Assembly (NCBI GenBank): GCA_001880285.1
Contig: CP016269.1
Location: 248,001 to 312,000 of the forward strand
Length of the DNA stretch: 64,000 nt
Direction of reading: 5' to 3'
DNA from: Flavobacteriaceae bacterium UJ101
GTDB lineage: Bacteria; Bacteroidota; Bacteroidia; Flavobacteriales; UJ101
Shown: positions 43,479 through 52,139 of the stretch, in pieces
Layout of the letters: each line of letters opens with the position of its first letter
Position numbering within the stretch: the stretch's first letter is position 1
Notes under the pieces: generated by a model
The model's input: the letters and a program-made list of their open reading frames with translations, nothing else
Databases searched by the model: none
What the model was told of the DNA's origin: nothing
Translations under genes and position numbers: made by a program

Positions 43479-45260
43479 TTACTTTCCTCCTTCCATTTTC
43501 TTCTTTAATTCTGCTAAAGCGTCTAAATCACCTAAAGTTGATTTATCTGCAGCATTTGAAGCGTTATTCGCTTGAGCTTGTTTCGCTTGTCTTCTTTCTT
43601 CCTCACGGAATAAAGCGGTATGTGAAACTACTACTCTTTTGAATTCTTTGTTAAATTCAATTACTTTGAATTCTAACTCTTCTCCTTTTGATACTCTAGA
43701 TCCATCTTCTTTCTCTAAAGTACGTGCTGGAGCGAATGCTTCAACATCTTGGTCATCAAATTGAACAGTAGCACCTTTATCAAATACATCAACTGCTTTA
43801 CCAGTATGGATTGAACCAACTGCGTATTTTTCTTCGTATTTATCCCAAGGATTTTCAGTCAATTGCTTGTGTCCTAATGATAATCTTCTAGCTTCTACGT
43901 CTAATTCTAATACAACCACTTCCATTTTATCTCCTACTGAGCAGAATTCAGATGGGTGCTTGATTTTCTTTGTCCAAGATAAGTCAGAAATATAAACTAA
44001 ACCGTCTACACCTTCTTCTAATTCAACAAATACACCGAAGTTAGTGAAGTTACGAACAGAACCTGTGTGCTTAGAACCTACAGGATATTTCTCTGCAATC
44101 TTCGCCCATGGATCTTCTGTTAATTGTTTAATTCCTAAAGACATTTTTCTTTCTTCTCTGTCTAAAGTCAATACCACTACTTCTACTTCATCACCTACTT
44201 TTACAAAGTCTTGTGCTGAACGTAAGTGCGTTGACCATGACATTTCAGAAACGTGAATTAATCCTTCTACACCTGGTGCTACTTCAACAAATGCTCCATA
44301 GTCAGCTAATACCACTACTTTACCTTTTGTTTTATCACCTACTTTTAAGTCAGCATCTAAAGCTTCCCAAGGATGTGCATCTAATTGTTTTAAACCTAAT
44401 TGAATACGCGTTTTCTTATCATCAAAGTCTAAGATTACAACGTTTAATTTTTGGTCTAATTCTAACACCTCAGATGGGTGGTTGATACGACTCCAAGATA
44501 AGTCTGTAATATGGATTAATCCGTCAACTCCTCCAAGATCAATAAATACACCGTATGAAGTGATGTTTTTCACAACTCCTTCTAATACTTGACCTTTTTC
44601 TAATTGACCAATGATTTCTTTCTTCTGAATTTCGATATCTGCTTCAATTAAAGCTTTGTGAGAAACAACAACGTTTTTGAATTCGTGGTTAATCTTCACC
44701 ACTTTGAATTCCATTGTTTTTCCTACATATTGATCGTAATCACGAATTGGTTTCACATCAATTTGAGAACCTGGCAAGAATGCTTCGATTCCGAACACGT
44801 CTACAATCATACCACCTTTTGTTCTGGCTTTGATGTAACCGTTTACAATTTCTCCGTCGTCATGTGCTTTATTCACACGATCCCAAGCTTGTAACACACG
44901 TGCTTTTCTATGAGAAAGTACTAATTGACCCGTTTTATCTTCACGTTTGTCAACCATTACTTCAACTGTATCACCTACTTTTAAATCAGGGTTGTAACGG
45001 AATTCGTTTAAAGAAATAACACCTTCAGACTTAAAGTTGATGTCTACGATTACTTCTTTGTCCGTCATACGAACTACTTTTCCTTGGAATACTTCTGATT
45101 CATCTAAATCGGTAACTGCTTCAGCATAAATTGCTTCTAATTCAGCTCTTTCTTTTAGATCTACATCATTTAATCCTGATTCAAATGCTTCCCAATCAAA
45201 TTGTTCAGGAGCAATGTTTGCGTTTTCAAGCTCTACAGCTTTGTTAGTCTCTTCAGACAT
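43479..45260 (-). CDS. rpsA: 30S ribosomal protein S1
   Basis: 593 residues with six S1 OB-fold repeats (for example GVFIDLGGVDGLIHITDLSWSRI and GVFVELEEGVDGLVYISDLSW). It binds mRNA at the 30S subunit. Start, length and the C-terminal helical Ala/Lys tail agree with Bacteroidota S1. Bacteroidota depend little on Shine-Dalgarno pairing, so S1 is important for start selection. Strong consensus promoter, 5' leader of about 107 bases, own terminator. Confidence 0.97.
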   Translation of the reverse strand: MSEETNKAVELENANIAPEQFDWEAFESGLNDVDLKERAELEAIYAEAVTDLDESEVFQGKVVRMTDKEVIVDINFKSEGVISLNEFRYNPDLKVGDTVEVMVDKREDKTGQLVLSHRKARVLQAWDRVNKAHDDGEIVNGYIKARTKGGMIVDVFGIEAFLPGSQIDVKPIRDYDQYVGKTMEFKVVKINHEFKNVVVSHKALIEADIEIQKKEIIGQLEKGQVLEGVVKNITSYGVFIDLGGVDGLIHITDLSWSRINHPSEVLELDQKLNVVILDFDDKKTRIQLGLKQLDAHPWEALDADLKVGDKTKGKVVVLADYGAFVEVAPGVEGLIHVSEMSWSTHLRSAQDFVKVGDEVEVVVLTLDREERKMSLGIKQLTEDPWAKIAEKYPVGSKHTGSVRNFTNFGVFVELEEGVDGLVYISDLSWTKKIKHPSEFCSVGDKMEVVVLELDVEARRLSLGHKQLTENPWDKYEEKYAVGSIHTGKAVDVFDKGATVQFDDQDVEAFAPARTLEKEDGSRVSKGEELEFKVIEFNKEFKRVVVSHTALFREEERRQAKQAQANNASNAADKSTLGDLDALAELKKKMEGGK

Positions 45261-45373
45261 ACTATTTTAATTTGTATCTTCTATAACATTGGGCATTTAC
45301 GGAAGTTATAAAAGAGTTGTTAAACGTATTTAATTTGAGTGCTTTTTAAACCCAATTCACCGAAAAAGCGGTG

Positions 45374-45403
45374 CAAAGATACAAATTAACTATTGAAGTA
45401 CAA
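45374..45403 (-). promoter_or_regulatory. Promoter of rpsA
   Basis: On the minus strand TTG (45401-45403), a 19-base spacer and TATCTTTG (45374-45381): exact consensus. Confidence 0.8.
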
Positions 45404-45407
45404 AAAA

Positions 45408-45494
45408 TTACTTGTCTTTAATTAAAGTAATAATATTCGAAAAAATCCCTACTGTCAAGTACAAAATAAAAAGTAAAATCATTAATGTTTTCAT
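45408..45494 (-). CDS. Possible 28-residue membrane peptide upstream of rpsA
   Basis: A short frame, MKTLMILLFILYLTVG followed by IFSNIITLIKDK, gives one membrane helix with a charged end. It lies between the pilus-like operon and the rpsA promoter, ending four bases before the -33 TTG. Apart from this and the rpsA promoter the 342 bases between the two genes hold nothing I can name. No homology could be checked; it could be chance. Confidence 0.35.
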   Translation of the reverse strand: MKTLMILLFILYLTVGIFSNIITLIKDK

Positions 45495-45602
45495 AACCTA
45501 TGTTTTATATTCTAAGTGTTAAAAGTAAAATATTAATATCCTAATATATACATAAAAATGTTGAAATGCAAATTTTGACTGTTTAAAAAACATATCGTAT
45601 CG

Positions 45603-46064
45603 TTAATCGTCGTAAATCGTATATACCACTTGGGTACTATATGTTTTCGCAGGAAGTGTTACTGACATACCTGTAATACGGTATTCTAAAGGAATGGCAA
45701 AAACCCATCCGCTACCTCTAACAAAAGATCGTTCGTTATTTCTAATTCTGCTAAAACTTTCGCCTGATTCTACAAATCCTCCAAAAATTCCAAAACCTGT
45801 TCCTGATCTTCGTACTCTTAATTCTAAATCAGAATGCCATTCTATGTTAACTTTTTTTACGTTCACATACCAATCTGTTCCTCCAAAAAAACCTCCCATT
45901 GTTATGTCCATAGTGGATTGATTTGAAATCGTATAGGAATTGGCATGATCTTCTCCGGCTTCTGTTATTTGTGGCATATTTAATGTCCAGTTATTCCCAA
46001 CATATATTTGTGCGAAAAGAACGTTACTTACTATGATTAATATGTATTGATAAAATTTTTTCAT
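45603..46064 (-). CDS. Third secreted subunit of the pilus-like operon
   Basis: 153 residues with a signal peptide (ends VLFAQ). The mature start NWTLNMPQI and the end TQVVYTIYDD resemble those of the two larger subunits (LPEI.. / VTYTLTDN and IPNL.. / VTYTFIDS). It lacks their TGDGxNxGH block, so it is a divergent or minor subunit. It starts two bases after the stop of the preceding gene and is the last of the operon. Confidence 0.65.
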   Translation of the reverse strand: MKKFYQYILIIVSNVLFAQIYVGNNWTLNMPQITEAGEDHANSYTISNQSTMDITMGGFFGGTDWYVNVKKVNIEWHSDLELRVRRSGTGFGIFGGFVESGESFSRIRNNERSFVRGSGWVFAIPLEYRITGMSVTLPAKTYSTQVVYTIYDD

Positions 46065-46066
46065 AT

Positions 46067-46603
46067 TTAGTTATCGGTTAATGTATAGGTTACTTCTACC
46101 GATCCTACACTTTCATAATCTAATTGTGCATAATCTGAAATACTCAATCTAAAATTTAATTGATGGCCGTTGTTCACTCCATCACCTGTATATGCACCTC
46201 CTATACCATTGATAATAGTTTGTGGCATTGTATTGAGCGAAACGATACCTTCGGATATCCCCAATACTCCTTCTCCAAATCCAAAATACGATCCAATACC
46301 TAATTCTAACTCAATTCCAGGAGGTAGACTCCCTGCTGAAATACTGGCTTGAATTTTACGACTGGTTCCTCCTGGTACTATGGCAGATGTATAATTAATC
46401 CATTTTGAATTGTCTACGCTTTGAAGATCTAAGGCCTTTCCTGCGTCATTTGGAATTTCAGCATTGAGTGTTATGGTATTGTTATCGGATAAATCCATCA
46501 TGGAAATTTCAGGAAGATTTACTCCTGCAATAATAGACGCACTTGCTTGTGCTAAAATAGTATTGAATAATACTATAAAGGCTATACTGAATATTATTTT
46601 CAT
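46067..46603 (-). CDS. DUF4402-like secreted pilin-like subunit
   Basis: 178 residues with a signal peptide (ends TILAQ). It is clearly homologous to the subunit at 50172: WINYTSAIVPGGTSR against WLNYSSVIGSGVTSR, and TGDGVNNGH (residues 139-147) against TGDGANKGH, both ending in V-x-YT-x-x-D. The fold expected for this family is an Ig-like beta sandwich. Its ATG overlaps the stop of the usher-like gene (ATGA), so translation is coupled. Confidence 0.8.
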   Translation of the reverse strand: MKIIFSIAFIVLFNTILAQASASIIAGVNLPEISMMDLSDNNTITLNAEIPNDAGKALDLQSVDNSKWINYTSAIVPGGTSRKIQASISAGSLPPGIELELGIGSYFGFGEGVLGISEGIVSLNTMPQTIINGIGGAYTGDGVNNGHQLNFRLSISDYAQLDYESVGSVEVTYTLTDN

Positions 46604-49335
46604 GATGTTTTTAATTTAATATTTTTATTACTAAATCGTACTTTTCGCTTCTTTGGTATGATTTCAAAGTTTACTTCTTTTACTTCGTTTTGTTTTAAAA
46701 AGTATTCAAAACGTGCTGGTTTTGCTTTGTTTTTAGCTTCCCATCCGTTTTTCACTACTTCAACATTCCAATTACCTGGGCGAATTGATTTAAAACGATA
46801 TTCTCCTTTTTCATTTGTATCGGCGTAAAAAGTTTCGTCTTCGTTATATAATTTCACTACATAAAAAGAAGTATTGGATTCAAATTTTGAAGACGTTAAA
46901 TCTTTATCTTTTTTTGCAAAGGACACTTTCCCTTTAATTTCCGCTGATTTTATTATGGTCAAATCTACCTCACTAACTTCATTAGGCATGATTTTCACAA
47001 AATAGGGTGTCTTTTCGAGTGTGATATCTTTAAAATCCATTGATCCTCTATCTAATGAAAGATAATATTCATCTGGATAGATGTTCTTAAATTCAAATAT
47101 TCCTAATTCGTTTGTAATGGTTGAATAGGTTCCTAAATTGACAATTATGCCTTCTATTCTTTCATTGTTTTGAGGAATTAACCTTCCTTTTAAATGTCCG
47201 TATTCTTTTACTTTTTTTACAGGGATGTTAAATTTAACAGCATATTGGGCGGTTATATATAAATCTTCTTCATTTTTTTCTCCTGGGAAAATAGCATAGC
47301 TACTAAATAACGAGAAAGTATGCTTATTATTGATTGTATAATTGGTTGTTAAATCAAAAAAACTTCTTGTTTTATATAATTGGTCTGGGGTATAATTGTT
47401 TTTATAATTTAAACTAAAGGATAATTTTTTATTTAAATCATAACGAATATTTCCTCCGAAGAAAAAGAAATTTTCTTCTTCATTGGTTGTTGAATATCGA
47501 TTGGTTACCAAATATTCCACATTGGCTCCTACTCCTATTTTTTTTGAAAAGGCGTAACGAAGTCCTATTCTATTTCTATAGGTATTTCCATCTTGATTTT
47601 GCTCATCGGAAACTAAATAATTTTTCACTTTACCTAGTTCTCCATCAAGTTCTAATACTAGTTTTTCCCATGATTTGCTTAAACGGTATCGCAACAAGTA
47701 TTCTCTATAATCGTATTGTTTGTTTTCTAGGCGGTCTTTTCTATCTCTTACACTATAATTTAGTTGTACCCAATCTTGTCTTCCAAATTTATATTGGGTT
47801 CCTAAGGTATAGTTTTCAAAAAAAGGTGCTGTATTATATTGTATTGTATCTAATTTTGGATTAATACTACTCTGATTATGCGATAAAGAGAATACCCATT
47901 TCTTTCCTAGGTAATAGTCTAAATTATGATTATAATATTCACTATCTGAATAATAACCTTCAAAGTCTTCTCCTGCTTTAATAATACTTGATTGAATATT
48001 AAAATTGGCTAGTTGCAATGATAGGTTATTTCTTACAGCTAATTGATTTGATCCTTCAAAATCGGTTGCACTGGCTATTTCTGTTTCTAACTGAAAATTA
48101 TCTGTATTATATTCTCCTTCTAAACTCACCAAGTTTTGATCCTCTAAAAGGGGATCGTTAAATTGTTTCTGTATCCAGTTTCCTTTTAGTGTTATATTGG
48201 ATGCTACTTTTGTCTCTAATTGGGCTCCTAATTCTTTTTCAATTTCTGGATAAAAGCGTGGTTCATGATAAAATGTCTTTAATTTGAATGCTGAAAAATC
48301 ACGTTGTACAGAAAGTCCTCTACCAAAACGTCCTAATTCGGTTAAGGTACTTAAGTTTAACCCATAATCTCCTACTTGAACGTCCCATTTTTTATTTTTG
48401 TAATGGGCCATATAAGCATCATAATTTCCAAATCTTTCTAAATCGGTTTGATCGGGTCCTTGTACGTTGATTTCTAGAAAATGGTTTCTATCTTCATCTA
48501 AATATCCTTTACCTTTCAACGTATATTGCATAGATGAAAAGGATTTTTCTGAATTATTTCCATAATTAAACTGGGTACCTACTTCTACAGGAAAACGATG
48601 ATACACATCAACATCGGGAGTAGAATTTGGATAGATCGTTATGGGAACTCTTTTTACTATTTTTTTGTCATTGGATTCTAAATACGCAATTAATGTACTT
48701 ATGACGGTCGTTTTCTTCGTGATATTCTTTGGAGGAATTTGCTGAATGGTTACTACTTTTGAAGAATCAACTCCTAATTTTATTGTTGTTTTATCTAAAA
48801 TTTCTCCTGAAATGGTTTCTAAAAATACTTTCTCTTCCCGATTTCCTTTATTTTTTATTAAAAACGTACAATCAAATGTTTTCTCTTTATGGATATAATC
48901 GGGCTTTTTAAGTGGAATAATTTCTAAATCTGAAATTTCAGCAATATTCAATTTAGAACTAATTTTACGTACTGTTTTTTTATTACGTTTTACATTAAAC
49001 AGGATGTTATAGTTTCCACTTCGAGCTCCTAATGGAATTTTATAGGTGTAGTAAATCTTTTTTTCTTCGAAGGGTTTAAGTGATTTCACTTCTTTTTTTG
49101 TAATAAGCTTCCAGCCTATCGGTAAAATAATTTCGATATCAATATCAATATCGTAATTATTCGGATTGGAAACTTTATAAACTCCGGTATAAAAATTTCC
49201 CGGAATCATATCTTTAGGAACTTCAATTTCTTCGAAAAGAAACGAATCTTTATCAGCACCTTTAACAATGATGCTTAGCAAAATTGTACAAAGGAGGGAA
49301 AGAAAATATTTTTTATCTTTATAATCAATTGTCAA
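46600..49335 (-). CDS. Usher-like outer membrane protein
   Basis: 911 residues with a signal sequence near the N-terminus. Residues about 30-240 are two Ig-like (NEW3-type) domains, for example NFYTGVYKVSNPNNYDIDIDI. Residues about 245-710 are long alternating strands typical of a large barrel (QVGDYGLNLSTLTELGRFGRG lies near the start). Residues about 711-900 are two carboxypeptidase-regulatory-like domains (GIFEFKNIYPDEYYLSL; GEYRFKSIRPGNWNVEV). Barrel plus such domains, set between a chaperone-like gene and secreted subunits, suggests a usher-type exporter. Homology to PapC-type ushers cannot be shown by eye. It overlaps the upstream gene by 11 bases. Confidence 0.7.
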   Translation of the reverse strand: MTIDYKDKKYFLSLLCTILLSIIVKGADKDSFLFEEIEVPKDMIPGNFYTGVYKVSNPNNYDIDIDIEIILPIGWKLITKKEVKSLKPFEEKKIYYTYKIPLGARSGNYNILFNVKRNKKTVRKISSKLNIAEISDLEIIPLKKPDYIHKEKTFDCTFLIKNKGNREEKVFLETISGEILDKTTIKLGVDSSKVVTIQQIPPKNITKKTTVISTLIAYLESNDKKIVKRVPITIYPNSTPDVDVYHRFPVEVGTQFNYGNNSEKSFSSMQYTLKGKGYLDEDRNHFLEINVQGPDQTDLERFGNYDAYMAHYKNKKWDVQVGDYGLNLSTLTELGRFGRGLSVQRDFSAFKLKTFYHEPRFYPEIEKELGAQLETKVASNITLKGNWIQKQFNDPLLEDQNLVSLEGEYNTDNFQLETEIASATDFEGSNQLAVRNNLSLQLANFNIQSSIIKAGEDFEGYYSDSEYYNHNLDYYLGKKWVFSLSHNQSSINPKLDTIQYNTAPFFENYTLGTQYKFGRQDWVQLNYSVRDRKDRLENKQYDYREYLLRYRLSKSWEKLVLELDGELGKVKNYLVSDEQNQDGNTYRNRIGLRYAFSKKIGVGANVEYLVTNRYSTTNEEENFFFFGGNIRYDLNKKLSFSLNYKNNYTPDQLYKTRSFFDLTTNYTINNKHTFSLFSSYAIFPGEKNEEDLYITAQYAVKFNIPVKKVKEYGHLKGRLIPQNNERIEGIIVNLGTYSTITNELGIFEFKNIYPDEYYLSLDRGSMDFKDITLEKTPYFVKIMPNEVSEVDLTIIKSAEIKGKVSFAKKDKDLTSSKFESNTSFYVVKLYNEDETFYADTNEKGEYRFKSIRPGNWNVEVVKNGWEAKNKAKPARFEYFLKQNEVKEVNFEIIPKKRKVRFSNKNIKLKTS

Positions 49336-50092
49336 CCTCTATAGTAATATTGATTCCTATCAAATTTTCTCCATCATCAGCGACTATTACGCCGTCATAA
49401 TTTCCAGCTGCAAGATCGTCTATCACAAACGTGAAATCTTTACAACTGTTAGGGTACACTTTCTTAAAAGGCAATTCAACATTTTTTATTTTCTCTCCAT
49501 CTTTAAACAATTCAAGAATAACGGCTGGTTTTACCACAAAATTCCCATTATTTTTCACAATTGCTTCTACATGATGCTCTCCATTAATCTTTTCTATCTG
49601 GACTTCTTGAAAATCCATTTTTACATCATCTTCATTTCCTATATCATTGATAATTTGAATACCGTATCTAACTTTTGAACTAATACGTACTCCTCCTTGA
49701 ATTACCTCTTCTTTAATTGGTTTGGCAACTTCTACCAAAATCAATCCCCAATAAGATCCTGAATTAATCCCTCCTTCTGGTATTTTCAATGTATACTTTA
49801 TCGTATACTCTTCTTTCGGTAGAAGTGATTTTTGAGAAACATCAACTTCTAACCAATCTAATAATGATCGGGTCTTTAATTTATCATCTTCAAGACATGC
49901 ATTGGGTAAATCTTCTGTGTAAATGGTAATATTTTCTGTTTCTTCACCATTATTAATCACAATAATTTCTCCTGTTACAATATCGCCTTCTTTGGATACA
50001 TGATGGTGTGTTAGACCATTAGAAACGACAATATTAGAAAATGAAAGAAGTGGTATTAATACCAGAAATATGTTGATAATAATTCTCATCAT
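49325..50092 (-). CDS. Periplasmic chaperone-like protein, Ig-fold
   Basis: 255 residues with a signal peptide (ends LLSFSNI-type). Two Ig-like domains (about residues 22-130 and 145-255) are visible: GEIIVINNGEETENITIYTED and WLEVDVSQKSLLPKEEYTIKYTLKIPEG resemble the surface-protein chaperone/DUF916 style of bacterial pilus and surface assemblies. Its position between the first subunit and the usher-like gene, with an 11-base overlap with the latter, suggests it escorts the subunits. PapD-specific residues are not evident. Confidence 0.65.
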   Translation of the reverse strand: MMRIIINIFLVLIPLLSFSNIVVSNGLTHHHVSKEGDIVTGEIIVINNGEETENITIYTEDLPNACLEDDKLKTRSLLDWLEVDVSQKSLLPKEEYTIKYTLKIPEGGINSGSYWGLILVEVAKPIKEEVIQGGVRISSKVRYGIQIINDIGNEDDVKMDFQEVQIEKINGEHHVEAIVKNNGNFVVKPAVILELFKDGEKIKNVELPFKKVYPNSCKDFTFVIDDLAAGNYDGVIVADDGENLIGINITIEVDN

Positions 50093-50106
50093 ATGAAATT
50101 GTTATT

Positions 50107-50150
50107 AAAAAAAATCTGATTGATCGTTTACTGCTAAACTCTCAATCAGA
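50107..50150 (-). terminator. Intraoperonic hairpin after the first pilin-like gene
   Basis: A nine-bp outer stem (50115-50123 with 50142-50150) and a five-bp inner stem (50126-50130 with 50135-50139) are followed on the minus strand by eight Ts. It lies between the first subunit gene and the chaperone-like gene. Partial termination here would give more of the first subunit than of the export machinery. Confidence 0.75.
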
Positions 50151-50171
50151 CTAATCACATATTTAATTTAA

Positions 50172-50744
50172 TTAACTATCGATAAATGTATACGTAACTA
50201 CTAGAGTTTCTCCCGCTTCGTCTACTCGTATATCTCCATAATCAGCTCCTGAAGCTAAATCTAATGAGTACGTTAAATTATGTCCTTTGTTTGCTCCGTC
50301 ACCTGTATAACAACTTCCTACTGAAGTAATAATATCTTGATCGGTTTCAGTTAATTCAAATTTAGCTGCTGGTGTTCCAAAATTTCCAGCTCCACCTCCT
50401 GCATCAGAAGCTGCTACTACTGACAATGCTAAACCGTCTGGCATTGTTCCTGTATATTTTACTTTTACGTTTCTAGAAGTTACTCCTGAACCGATTACTG
50501 AAGAATAGTTTAACCATAGGTCACTATTGGTTCCGTTTGTAAAATCAATTGGTAATCCGGCTTCTGTTGGATTGGTTCCTGCTAAGTTAATGTCTAAACT
50601 TGAAGTTGTTTCGAGATCTAAGATTGCTAGGTTAGGGATTTTTATAATCACATTATGATTTGCTGTATTTGTATCTTGGGCAAATAATACTCCACTTAAA
50701 CAAACACCTATCCCCACTAGTGCCATTGAAATTTTTTTCATCAT
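50172..50744 (-). CDS. DUF4402-like secreted pilin-like subunit, first gene of the operon
   Basis: 190 residues with a signal peptide (ends VLFAQ). The mature start is HNVIIKIPNLAILDLE; the TGDGANKGH block is at residues 147-155, and the end is VTYTFIDS. The pattern matches DUF4402, a secreted Bacteroidota/Proteobacteria domain. The conserved N-terminal alternating strand and C-terminal V-x-YT-x-x-D strand are what donor-strand-linked subunits need, but that role is inferred. First gene of the operon, followed by a hairpin that may raise its level above the rest, as expected for a major subunit. Confidence 0.8.
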   Translation of the reverse strand: MMKKISMALVGIGVCLSGVLFAQDTNTANHNVIIKIPNLAILDLETTSSLDINLAGTNPTEAGLPIDFTNGTNSDLWLNYSSVIGSGVTSRNVKVKYTGTMPDGLALSVVAASDAGGGAGNFGTPAAKFELTETDQDIITSVGSCYTGDGANKGHNLTYSLDLASGADYGDIRVDEAGETLVVTYTFIDS

Positions 50745-50766
50745 GATAGTTTTTAAATTTATATGA

Positions 50767-50774
50767 CAAAAATA
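50767..50774 (-). promoter_or_regulatory. -7 box of the pilus-like operon
   Basis: TATTTTTG on the minus strand, 22 bases before the start of the first subunit gene; no TTG at the right distance upstream. Confidence 0.45.
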
Positions 50775-50866
50775 CCACTAGCTTTAAAATTTGATTGTTT
50801 TTTTGGCTAAAGGAAATCATTATACCGATAAATACAATATTTCAAACGACAATAAGTATATGTATT

Positions 50867-51550
50867 TTACACAGTTTCTTTTACTAACTTCAATACATAT
50901 TGAAACTGCTCTTCTCGTGTTAAGTTTGAATTATCTATCATAATAGCGTCTGAAGCAGGTTTCAAAGGGGCAATTGTTCTATTAGAATCTATTTCATCAC
51001 GTTCTATAACATTTTGCAAAACGTCATCATATAAAACAGTATCTCCTTTTTTAATTAATTCATCATAGCGTCTTTGGGCTCTTACTTCGGCTGAGGCTGT
51101 CATAAAAATTTTAAGTTCAGCGTTTGGAAAAACGACTGTACCAATATCTCTTCCATCCATTACAATACCTTTTTCATTTCCCCATGCTTGCTGAATTTCT
51201 ACCATTTTTTCTCTTACTTCAGCTATCTTAGCAATATAACTCACTTTTGATGAAACTTCCATTCCTCTTATCTCTTTCTCTATATTCTCTCCATTTAATA
51301 ATAAAATATAGTTATTAAGATTAGAATCATGATGTAATTCTAGATTTATAAATTCTAGGTTTTTAATTACTTTATCTTCGTCTAATACTTCTTTTTCAAA
51401 ATAATTATTTTTTATAGCATACCATGTGATGGCTCTATACATTGCACCTGTATCAATATATTTATAGTTTAAATACTTGGCTAATTGTTTAGCTAAGGTA
51501 CTTTTCCCTGTTGAGGAGTGTCCATCTATTGCTATAATAATCTTATTCAT
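50867..51550 (-). CDS. cmk: Cytidylate kinase
   Basis: 227 residues. P-loop GHSSTGKSTLAKQLA near residue 10, YIDTGAMYRA, and VMDGRDIGTVVFPNAE are the CMP kinase hallmarks. It phosphorylates CMP and dCMP for nucleotide supply. It starts one base after the sugar transferase gene stops, so it may be carried at the end of the polysaccharide transcript. Confidence 0.95.
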   Translation of the reverse strand: MNKIIIAIDGHSSTGKSTLAKQLAKYLNYKYIDTGAMYRAITWYAIKNNYFEKEVLDEDKVIKNLEFINLELHHDSNLNNYILLLNGENIEKEIRGMEVSSKVSYIAKIAEVREKMVEIQQAWGNEKGIVMDGRDIGTVVFPNAELKIFMTASAEVRAQRRYDELIKKGDTVLYDDVLQNVIERDEIDSNRTIAPLKPASDAIMIDNSNLTREEQFQYVLKLVKETV

Positions 51551-52135
51551 TTACTTAAAAAGTGTTTTATATAAAATAATTAAATCTTTCTTAAAAGACC
51601 AATTTAAAACATATTCTTTGTTCATTCTAATTTTATCTGGCCAAATCACCTCGTCATTATACTTTTTAGGATTTTCTACTTTTGAAAGTATCACCTCTTC
51701 GTTTCTATATTTTAATGATGCTGATGATGTTATCCCTGGTTTTACTGATAAGATAACTCGATCATCTCCTTTCAACTCATCAGCATAACCTTTTACATCA
51801 GGTCTTGGACCTACAAAAGACATATCCCCTACTATTATATTAATTAATTGAGGCAATTCATCTAATTTATATTTTCTAATTTTTTTCCCTATTGGGGTTA
51901 TTCTAGAATCTAATATGGTTGTAATATAACCTTCACTTTCATATTGGTTGGTCATCGTTCTAATTTTAAAAATTTTAAAAACCTTACTTTTTTTACCAAT
52001 ACGTTCTTGTTTATAGAATCCCCATTGTTTCGTATCGTAAAAGGAAATAATAAGTAAAATGACTATTACCCATCCTAATAAAATTAGGAGAATAATAGCC
52101 ATTGTATAATCAAACAATATTTTTATTGAATTCAA
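51551..52135 (-). CDS. Initiating sugar transferase (PglC/WcaJ type), second copy
   Basis: 194 residues, one N-terminal membrane segment, then the bacterial sugar transferase core: FKIFKIRTMTN, DELPQLINIIVGDMSFVGPRPDV. It moves a sugar phosphate from a nucleotide sugar to undecaprenyl phosphate. A second such gene lies at 61034. Both have the catalytic Asp-Glu of the small PHPT type. Four bases from the kinase gene. Confidence 0.9.
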   Translation of the reverse strand: MNSIKILFDYTMAIILLILLGWVIVILLIISFYDTKQWGFYKQERIGKKSKVFKIFKIRTMTNQYESEGYITTILDSRITPIGKKIRKYKLDELPQLINIIVGDMSFVGPRPDVKGYADELKGDDRVILSVKPGITSSASLKYRNEEVILSKVENPKKYNDEVIWPDKIRMNKEYVLNWSFKKDLIILYKTLFK

Positions 52136-52139
52136 ATTA

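Noticed and set aside
44213-44485. Open frames antisense to rpsA
   Set aside because: They mirror the strongly conserved rpsA coding sequence in another frame and have low-complexity composition.
47487-47864. Plus-strand frame opposite the usher-like gene
   Set aside because: It lies entirely within the coding region of the usher-like protein, which has a signal peptide, domains and operon context; the opposite frame has none.
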